Of a stretch of 15,019 bases of DNA, positions 6,873-15,019 are shown in pieces; within the stretch, counting starts at the first letter, position 1, and every line of letters begins with the position of its first letter. The DNA is taken from NCBI GenBank assembly GCA_023437285.1, contig JAEZGP010000201.1:1-15019 (forward strand), in the 5' to 3' direction. The translations under genes were made by a program, and so were the position numbers. This DNA comes from Actinomycetes bacterium. GTDB taxonomy: Bacteria; Actinomycetota; Actinomycetes; Mycobacteriales; Micromonosporaceae. The notes below the pieces were generated by a model. The model was not told the origin of the DNA, did not search any database, and saw only the letters and a program-made list of their open reading frames with translations.

Positions 6873-8353
6873 GACAACTCCAGTTCCGGCGGGGTCAGCG
6901 TGCCGAGGGCGGATTCCAGGGCCGCGCCGATCCGGTACATGCGGTCGTCGGCCAGGGTCGGCGCCATGACCTGGAAGCCGACCGGCAGGCCCTCCGACAG
7001 TCCACAGGGGACGGAGATGGCGGGGCCGCCGTACAGGTTCGTCGGGATCGTGTAGAGGTCCGCGAGATACATCTGGTACGGGTCGGACGTGCGCGACCCG
7101 AACGGGAACGCCACGAACGGCGTGGTCGGCGAGACCAGCACGTCGACCTTCTCGAACGCGCTGGTGAAGTCGCGGGTGATGAGGGTGCGCACCTTCTGCG
7201 CCTGCCCGTAGTAGGCGTCGTAGTACCCGGACGACAGCGCGTACGTGCCGATGATGATGCGCCGCTTGACCTCCGGGCCGAAGCCGGCCTCGCGGGTCAG
7301 CGACATGACCTCCTCCAGCGACCGGTTGCCGTCGTCGCCGACGCGCAGGCCGTAGCGCACGCCGTCGAAGCGGGCCAGGTTGGAGGAGCACTCGCTCGGC
7401 GCGATCAGGTAGTACGCGGGCAGCGCGTACCGGAAGTGGGGGCAGCTGACCTCGACGACCTCGGCACCCAGCTTGACCAGGGCGTCGAGGGCGTCGCGGA
7501 AGGCGGCCATGACGCCCGGCTCGGCGCCCTCGCCGGAGAACTCCTTGACCAGGCCCAGCCTGACGCCGGTCAGGTCGCCCGTCGCCCCCAGCTTCGCGGC
7601 GGCCACCACGTCGGGGACGGGGGCGTCGATCGAGGTGCTGTCGCGCGGGTCGTGCCCGGCGATCACGGAGTGCAGCAGCGCGGCGTCCTCGACGGTGCGC
7701 GCGCACGGGCCCGGCGTGTCCAGCGAGCTGGAGAACGCGACGAGGCCGTAGCGCGACGTGCCGCCATAGGTCGGCTTGGCGCCGACGGTGCCGGTGACCG
7801 CGCCGGGCTGGCGGATCGAGCCGCCCGTGTCGGTGCCGATGGACAGCGGCGCCTCGTACGCGGCGAGCGCGGCGGCCGAGCCGCCCCCGGACCCGCCGGG
7901 GATGCGGCCGAGGTCCCACGGGTTGTTCGTCGGCCCGTAGGCGCTGTATTCCGTCGACGAGCCCATCGCGAACTCGTCCATGTTCGTCTTGCCGAGCATG
8001 ACCATGCCGGCGCCGTTGATCCGCTCCATGAGCGTGGCGTCGTACGGCGGCCGCCAGCCCTCCAGGATCTTAGACGCGCAGGTCGTGGGCACGCCCTTGG
8101 TCGCGATGACGTCCTTGATCGCGATAGGTACGCCGGCGAGCGGGCCGAGCGGGTCGCCGGCGGCGCGGGCCTGGTCGATCGCGCGGGCCTTCTCGATCGC
8201 GTTGTCGCCGTCGACGTGCAGGAACGCGTGCACGCGGTCGTCGACGGCCGCGATGCGGTCGAGGTGGGCCCGGGTGACCTCCTCGGCGGACAGTTCGCCC
8301 GCGGCGAGGCGGCGCCCCAGCTCCGCGGCGGTCATCCTGGTCGCGTCGGTCAC
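6869..8353 (-). CDS. gatA: Asp-tRNA(Asn)/Glu-tRNA(Gln) amidotransferase subunit A
   Basis: The product is 494 aa. GatA is the amidase-signature glutaminase that releases ammonia from glutamine (or asparagine) and channels it to GatB. The Ser-cisSer-Lys triad is complete: Lys80 in VPIAIKDV, cis-Ser155 in PGGSGGGSA, and nucleophile Ser179 in [11 protein letters not shown]. The glycine-rich stretch reads GGSGGG where many homologues have [29 protein letters not shown] and the C-terminal VGFQVMAP are also family hallmarks. The start is GTG 8353, overlapping the gatC stop in a GTGA. Its own TGA overlaps the gatB ATG. The three subunits are thus coupled for equal production. Confidence 0.98.
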   Translation of the reverse strand: MTDATRMTAAELGRRLAAGELSAEEVTRAHLDRIAAVDDRVHAFLHVDGDNAIEKARAIDQARAAGDPLGPLAGVPIAIKDVIATKGVPTTCASKILEGWRPPYDATLMERINGAGMVMLGKTNMDEFAMGSSTEYSAYGPTNNPWDLGRIPGGSGGGSAAALAAYEAPLSIGTDTGGSIRQPGAVTGTVGAKPTYGGTSRYGLVAFSSSLDTPGPCARTVEDAALLHSVIAGHDPRDSTSIDAPVPDVVAAAKLGATGDLTGVRLGLVKEFSGEGAEPGVMAAFRDALDALVKLGAEVVEVSCPHFRYALPAYYLIAPSECSSNLARFDGVRYGLRVGDDGNRSLEEVMSLTREAGFGPEVKRRIIIGTYALSSGYYDAYYGQAQKVRTLITRDFTSAFEKVDVLVSPTTPFVAFPFGSRTSDPYQMYLADLYTIPTNLYGGPAISVPCGLSEGLPVGFQVMAPTLADDRMYRIGAALESALGTLTPPELELS

Positions 8354-8649
8354 GCTTCCTCCTCCAGAATCCGGGGTACGCGGAAGCGCTGCTCCGCGGC
8401 GTCCGGCACGCCGGACAGCGCCTCCTGCGGGCCCAGCCCAGGCACGACGACGTCCTCGCGCAGCACGTTGGTCAGCGGCACCGAGTGGGAGGTGGGTGGG
8501 ATGTCATCCGCGGCGACCTCGCCGACCCGGGCCACCGACTGCAGGATCACGTCGAGCTGGCCGGCGAACCGGTCCAGCTCCTCGTCGGTGACGGCGAGCC
8601 GCGACAGGCGCGCGAGGTGCGCGACCTCCTCGCGGGAGATGGCGGCCAT
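8350..8649 (-). CDS. gatC: Asp-tRNA(Asn)/Glu-tRNA(Gln) amidotransferase subunit C
   Basis: The product is 99 aa. GatC is the small clamp that winds round GatA and stabilises the GatA-GatB interface. The helical N-terminal pattern [32 protein letters not shown] is diagnostic. It is followed by [30 protein letters not shown] and the C-terminal [12 protein letters not shown] 8649 has AGGGGG 4 nt upstream, a little close but usable. The gene starts 41 nt after the stop of the GGDEF-EAL gene on the same strand, with no hairpin between, so it may share that transcript. It overlaps gatA by 4 nt. Confidence 0.97.
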   Translation of the reverse strand: MAAISREEVAHLARLSRLAVTDEELDRFAGQLDVILQSVARVGEVAADDIPPTSHSVPLTNVLREDVVVPGLGPQEALSGVPDAAEQRFRVPRILEEEA

Positions 8650-8690
8650 GATGCCCCCTAGGACCTGGTTCAGATTGCGTCGCGGTGAGT

Positions 8691-10052
8691 CTATTTGGCG
8701 CCGTACCGGCTCCCGTCGGCGGCCACCGGCCGGCGCGCCGCCTCGTAACGGACGAGCCACCCGGGCAGCGCCGCGCCGGGCATCGGCCGGGCGAACAGCC
8801 AGCCCTGCGCCAGGTCGCAGCCGGCCTCGACGAGCATCCGTCGCGTGCGGTCGTCCTCGACGCCCTCGGCGACGACGCGCAGCCCCAGCTCGTGGCCCAG
8901 CCGGACGACCGCCCGCGCCACGGCCGCGTCGTGCGGGTCGGCCGCCATGCCGAGGACGAACGAGCGGTCGACCTTGACCTCGCTCAGCGGCAACCGCCGC
9001 AGGTGCCGCAGCGACGAGTACCCGGTGCCGAAGTCGTCGAGCGACAGCCCGACGCCGAGGCGGTTGAGCCGGTGCACGGCGGCCACGGCGGCCGGCGGGT
9101 CGGTCATCAGCGCGCTTTCGGTGATCTCGATCTGCAGCTGGTCGGCCGGCAGCCCGTACGCGCGCAGCAGGCCGGCGACGCCCTCGACGAGCCCGGGATG
9201 ATGCAAATCGCGCGCGCTGACGTTGACCGACATCCGGTGCGTGAGCCCGGCCGCGCGCCAGGCGGCCGCCTGCGCGACCGCGTCGGCCAGGACCCGGTCG
9301 GTGACCTGCCGCATCACGGCGGTCCGCTCGACCAGTGCCACCAGGTTCGCCGGCTGGACCGGTCCCCGTCGCGGGTGGTGCCACCGCAGCAGCGCCTCGA
9401 CCCCGGCCACCCGGCCCGTGGCCAGCTCCACCTGCGGCTGGTAGTGCAGCGAGAGCTCGTCGTCGTGCCGGCCGAGGGCGGCGCGCAGGTCGGCCAGCAG
9501 CGCCAACCGGTCGGCGGAGTGATGATCGGTGCGGGGCGAGTAGACCGTGACCGCCGCTCCCGGCTGCGCCCGGGCCATCGCGGTCTGCGCGTGCCGCACG
9601 AGCGTCTGCGCGTCGCCGCCGTGGTCGGGGTAGTTCGCCAGCCCGATCGCCGCGCTCACGTCCAGCGCCAGCCCGTCGAGCGTCACCGGCTCGGCCAGCA
9701 GCCGCGCCACCTGCTCGGCCCGCTCGCGCGACGGCCGCCCGCCCGGCACCGGGCCACCGCCGACCATGATCACGAACTCCGCGCCGTCCAGCCGGGTGAT
9801 CAGGTCGTCGGGCGGCAGGTGCTCGCGCAGCCGCCGCGCCACCGCCGCGAGCAGCCGGTCGCCCGCCGCGAGCCCCAACGACTCCACGACCTCCCGAAAA
9901 AGATCAAGTTCAAGGACGAGTACGCCGTCGAGCGCGCCGCCACGGCCGACCGCCGCGAAGAGGGTCGCCCGGTCGGGCAGGCCCGTCACGGGGTCGACGC
10001 CGGCCGGATCGCGCTCCTGCCCGCGCAACCGCCGTACCGCATCCCGGATCAC
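8691..10052 (-). CDS. Stand-alone GGDEF-EAL protein, probably a c-di-GMP phosphodiesterase
   Basis: The product is 453 aa with no sensor domain, signal peptide or membrane helix. The GGDEF-like domain (about 20-172) begins DPVTGLPDR, but the signature is LDGAEF (Asp89-Gly90-Ala91-Glu92-Phe93) instead of GGDEF. The DxFKxxND region reads DLFREVVE, and no inhibitory-site RxxD is seen. It should therefore not make c-di-GMP, but could bind GTP as an allosteric input. The EAL domain (about 185-440) keeps the expected catalytic set: EAL at 219-221, Asn277 in SVNVSA, Glu309 in EITES, Asp339/Asp340 with the loop DDFGTGYSS, Lys360 in KVDRSF, Glu396 in AEGVED and Gln416 in AQGWLF. It should therefore hydrolyse c-di-GMP to pGpG. 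GTG 10052 has no ribosome-binding site but a TANNNT hexamer 6 nt upstream. The gene lies between ligA and gatC. Confidence 0.93.
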   Translation of the reverse strand: MIRDAVRRLRGQERDPAGVDPVTGLPDRATLFAAVGRGGALDGVLVLELDLFREVVESLGLAAGDRLLAAVARRLREHLPPDDLITRLDGAEFVIMVGGGPVPGGRPSRERAEQVARLLAEPVTLDGLALDVSAAIGLANYPDHGGDAQTLVRHAQTAMARAQPGAAVTVYSPRTDHHSADRLALLADLRAALGRHDDELSLHYQPQVELATGRVAGVEALLRWHHPRRGPVQPANLVALVERTAVMRQVTDRVLADAVAQAAAWRAAGLTHRMSVNVSARDLHHPGLVEGVAGLLRAYGLPADQLQIEITESALMTDPPAAVAAVHRLNRLGVGLSLDDFGTGYSSLRHLRRLPLSEVKVDRSFVLGMAADPHDAAVARAVVRLGHELGLRVVAEGVEDDRTRRMLVEAGCDLAQGWLFARPMPGAALPGWLVRYEAARRPVAADGSRYGAK

Positions 10053-10058
10053 GCATCC

Positions 10059-10064
10059 ACGCTA
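10059..10064 (-). promoter_or_regulatory. -10-like TAGCGT placed for a leaderless EAL-gene mRNA
   Basis: On the minus strand TAGCGT (TANNNT) ends 6 nt before the GTG at 10052. No Shine-Dalgarno sequence is present near the start. The region upstream (about 10065-10090) is relatively AT-rich. The hairpin at 10147-10175 separates it from ligA, so an independent promoter here is plausible. It could also drive gatCAB. Confidence 0.4.
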
Positions 10065-10146
10065 TGCGTTGAATGCACCTTTTGGTGGTACCGGCGGGCC
10101 CCGCTTTCGCCCGAAGCCATGCCCGGAAGTCACCGCCCCGAGGTCA

Positions 10147-10175
10147 CCGGCCCGGACGACGGTCCCACCGGCCGG
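10147..10175 (-). terminator. Nested hairpin after ligA
   Basis: Six nt after the ligA stop the minus strand can form an outer stem CCGGCC/GGCCGG and an inner stem GGAC/GTCC with loop CGTC, separated by an uneven internal bulge. There is no T-run. It is the only candidate terminator in the 128-nt gap before the EAL gene. Confidence 0.4.
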
Positions 10176-10180
10176 GGTGT

Positions 10181-13481
<3,301 letters not shown>

Positions 13482-13503
13482 CCGCGCGAGGGTACGCGAT
13501 CGG

Positions 13504-13863
13504 TCACTCGTAGCAGAAACAGAAGGGGTGGCCCGCCGGGTCGGCGTACACGGTGAACGTGTCGCCGCCGCCGGGCAGCTTGGTGGCGCCGAGGGCCAGC
13601 ACCTTCGCCTCCGCCGCCGGCAGGTCGGCCCGCTCGATGTCGATGTCGAGGTGGAACTGCTGCGGACGCTTCGGGTCGGGCCACTGCGGCGGGACGTGGT
13701 CGGGGGCGAGCTGGAAGGCCAGGTGCGGCGTCTCGTCGCCGGCCAGGTCGACCCAGTCGTCCTCCACGCCGGTGATCGGTTTGCCGAGGACCTGCGAGTA
13801 GAACTCGGCGAGCCCTTTCGGGTCGGGACAGTCGATGACGATCACGGAGAGTTTTCCCATCAT
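13504..13863 (-). CDS. VOC (glyoxalase/bleomycin-resistance fold) family protein
   Basis: The product is 119 aa, or 118 if the second of two adjacent ATG codons is used. It has two beta-alpha-beta-beta-beta modules: VIVIDCPDPKGLAEFYSQVLG (starts at 7) with DWVDLAGDETPHLAFQLAP, then QFHLDIDIERADLPAAEAKVLALGAT with TFTVYADPAGHPFCFCYE at the end. DPKGLAEFYSQVLG and YADPAGHPFCF are typical of the short actinobacterial glyoxalase-like subgroup. The fold serves isomerases, dioxygenases and drug-binding resistance proteins, so no reaction can be assigned. The gene lies 31 nt after the MetE-like gene and 22 nt before the ADP-ribosylglycohydrolase, probably within one operon. Confidence 0.9.
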   Translation of the reverse strand: MMGKLSVIVIDCPDPKGLAEFYSQVLGKPITGVEDDWVDLAGDETPHLAFQLAPDHVPPQWPDPKRPQQFHLDIDIERADLPAAEAKVLALGATKLPGGGDTFTVYADPAGHPFCFCYE

Positions 13864-13894
13864 GGCCGCGACTCTGTCACGGCCCTGCGACAGT

Positions 13895-14899
13895 TCAGGC
13901 CTCCGCGAGCCGGCGGCCGGCGTCGCGGCAGGCGCGCAGCACGTCGCGCGCGTAACCGGCCGAGGCGCCGGCGAGCCCGCACGTCGGGGTCACCACGACC
14001 TGGCGGGCCGCCCGCTCGGCCGGGAAGCCGAGCCGGTGCCACAGCGTGCGCACCTTGTCGGCGACCTGCGCCGACGTGGGTGCCCGACCACCGGGCGGCG
14101 GCACACCGGGCGCCGCACCGGCCAGCAGGCCCAGCCCCGCGTCCAGCGCCTCGCCGAGCTGGTCGAGATCGGTCAGCAGGGACAGGTCCAGCCCCACGCC
14201 GTGCACGCCGGCCTCCCGCAACAGCTGTACGGGCACGTCGGCCGCGCACGAGTGCACGACGACCGGCACGCCCACGGTGTCCACCAGCGACCGCAGGCTG
14301 TCGCGGACGACAGCCTCGGGCACCGCCCGCAGGGTCTGCCAGCCGCTCTCCGTCGGCACGGTGCCGGCCAGGACCGCGGGCAGCGAGGGCTCGTCGAGTT
14401 GGAGGAGGACCTGCGTGCCGGGCAGCCGGCGGGCCACCTCGGCCACGTGCACGGCCAGGCCCTCGGCCAGCGACTCGCACAGGTCCCGGGCGGCGCCGTG
14501 GTCGCGCAGCAGGCGCCCGCCGACGGGCAGCTCGATGCTGGCGGCCATCGTCCACGGGCCGGCGGCCTGCACCTTGAGCGGGCCGGTGAGCCCCTCCCCC
14601 AGCTCCGTCAGCGCGTCCAGGTCGCGTTCGCGCAGGTCGTGCGTACGCAACAGGTCGCGGCCCGGGTGGGCGGCGACCCGCCACCGGCCCGCGTAGAGCT
14701 CCACGGGAAACTCGATGAGCAGGCCGGCGGTGCGTCCGATGAGGTCGGCGCCGGGCCCCCGGTTGGGCAGCTCGGGCAGGTGCGGCAGGTCGGGCAGTTC
14801 GCCGAGGACAATCTTGACGGCCTCGCGGACGTCGGTTCCGGGCAGCGACCCCACCCCGGTGGCGGCCCCTGGCCCCCAGCTCCACGCGTCGTCCGTCAC
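13895..14899 (-). CDS. Core MetE-like protein (cobalamin-independent methionine synthase C-terminal family)
   Basis: The product is 334 aa and matches only the C-terminal catalytic barrel of MetE; the large N-terminal folate-binding half is absent. The start TGVGSLPGTD (14-23) corresponds to the opening of that barrel. LKVQAAGPWTMAASIEL (108-124), LLQLDEPSLP (165-174), VVHSCAADVP (214-223) and VTPTCGLAGASAGYARDVLR (starts at 303) follow. The zinc ligands His216, Cys218 and Cys307 are present. The position of the fourth ligand (Glu in MetE) appears to be Asp238 in VGLDLSLL. Proteins of this short type are found near ligA and mnmA in actinobacteria; some short MetE homologues elsewhere take methyl groups from corrinoid donors instead of folate. 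Methyl donor and real role are unknown. GTG 14899 lies 40 nt after mnmA. Confidence 0.85.
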   Translation of the reverse strand: MTDDAWSWGPGAATGVGSLPGTDVREAVKIVLGELPDLPHLPELPNRGPGADLIGRTAGLLIEFPVELYAGRWRVAAHPGRDLLRTHDLRERDLDALTELGEGLTGPLKVQAAGPWTMAASIELPVGGRLLRDHGAARDLCESLAEGLAVHVAEVARRLPGTQVLLQLDEPSLPAVLAGTVPTESGWQTLRAVPEAVVRDSLRSLVDTVGVPVVVHSCAADVPVQLLREAGVHGVGLDLSLLTDLDQLGEALDAGLGLLAGAAPGVPPPGGRAPTSAQVADKVRTLWHRLGFPAERAARQVVVTPTCGLAGASAGYARDVLRACRDAGRRLAEA

Positions 14900-14939
14900 G
14901 CCCTCAGACGCTACCGTGCCGCGCCGGGTGGCCGCCGCC

Positions 14940-15019
14940 CTAACGGGCGTCGGCGATGGTGGCCGAGCCCAGCACCACGTCGCCCTGCGGGTCGGGGCGG
15001 TAGGCGACCAGGGCCTGGC
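14940..15019 (-). CDS. mnmA: tRNA-specific 2-thiouridylase MnmA, C-terminal end only
   Basis: Only the last 25 codons and the TAG are inside the window. The fragment reads QALVAYRPDPQGDVVLGSATIADAR and matches the end of MnmA, whose last beta-barrel closes with GQ-LVLY...G-VLGSATI. MnmA puts the sulphur on U34 of tRNA-Lys, tRNA-Glu and tRNA-Gln, using a persulphide from a cysteine desulphurase. The neighbourhood (MetE-like gene, ligA and gat genes downstream) is the same as in mycobacteria, which supports the call despite the short length. It probably starts the minus-strand operon or continues it from outside the window. Confidence 0.8.
   Translation of the reverse strand, partial: QALVAYRPDPQGDVVLGSATIADAR

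Noticed and set aside
5298..7055. A 585-codon open frame on the plus strand opposite gatB
   Set aside because: Antisense shadow of gatB with no recognisable protein features.
13871..13894. CTGTC/GACAG inverted repeat between the MetE-like and VOC genes
   Set aside because: A 5-bp stem with a 10-nt loop is too weak to call a terminator or operator.

Overview
The window is very GC-rich, and its dense minus-strand housekeeping block has the order mnmA - core MetE-like - VOC - ADP-ribosylglycohydrolase - ligA - EAL phosphodiesterase - gatC - gatA - gatB. From general knowledge, mycobacteria also keep mnmA, a MetE-like gene, ligA, gatC, gatA and gatB close together. With GTG starts, 4-nt GTGA/ATGA overlaps and very high third-position GC, this points to an actinobacterium. 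A Micromonosporaceae member (Micromonospora or Actinoplanes type) is my best guess, but it is an inference from gene content, not a database match.

Layout. (1) 1-1242, minus: a family-4-like glycosyltransferase, cut at its C-terminus by the window edge. A doubtful 37-codon hydrophobic ORF lies just upstream, ending in a GTGA overlap with it. (2) 1243-1425: an AT-rich divergent intergenic region. (3) 1426-4736, plus: three envelope-type genes, namely a small two-helix PH-domain-like membrane protein, a glucose/sorbosone dehydrogenase lipoprotein, and a three-helix membrane metallophosphoesterase whose catalytic domain is predicted to lie outside the membrane. Two strong hairpins follow the dehydrogenase. 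(4) 4764-5332, plus: a Phd/YefM-RelE toxin-antitoxin pair with a perfect palindrome over the antitoxin start. (5) 5340-5367: a perfect 11-bp hairpin between the converging toxin and gatB. (6) 5379-8649, minus: gatC-gatA-gatB, each overlapping the next by 4 nt; this complex converts Glu-tRNA(Gln) and/or Asp-tRNA(Asn) to the amidated forms. (7) 8691-10052, minus: a stand-alone GGDEF-EAL protein with a ruined GGDEF motif and an intact EAL site, 41 nt upstream of gatC. (8) 10181-12400, minus: NAD-dependent DNA ligase with an extra N-terminal tail that carries a 30-bp tandem repeat. (9) 12492-14899, minus: ADP-ribosylglycohydrolase, VOC protein and core MetE-like protein. (10) 14940-15019, minus: the last 25 codons of mnmA.

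How the genes work together: gatCAB and mnmA both serve tRNA charging or modification, and ligA serves replication and repair. The EAL protein is the signalling gene in this block and could be cotranscribed with gatCAB. The plus-strand genes look like envelope functions. The toxin-antitoxin pair is the most obviously mobile or accessory element. I see no CRISPR array, tRNA or rRNA gene, transposase or phage gene, and no clear multi-gene novel system. The more interesting points are small ones: the antitoxin operator and TTA codon, the degenerate GGDEF-EAL gene next to gatCAB, the ligA repeat, the hydrophobic mini-ORF, and several start codons that look leaderless.
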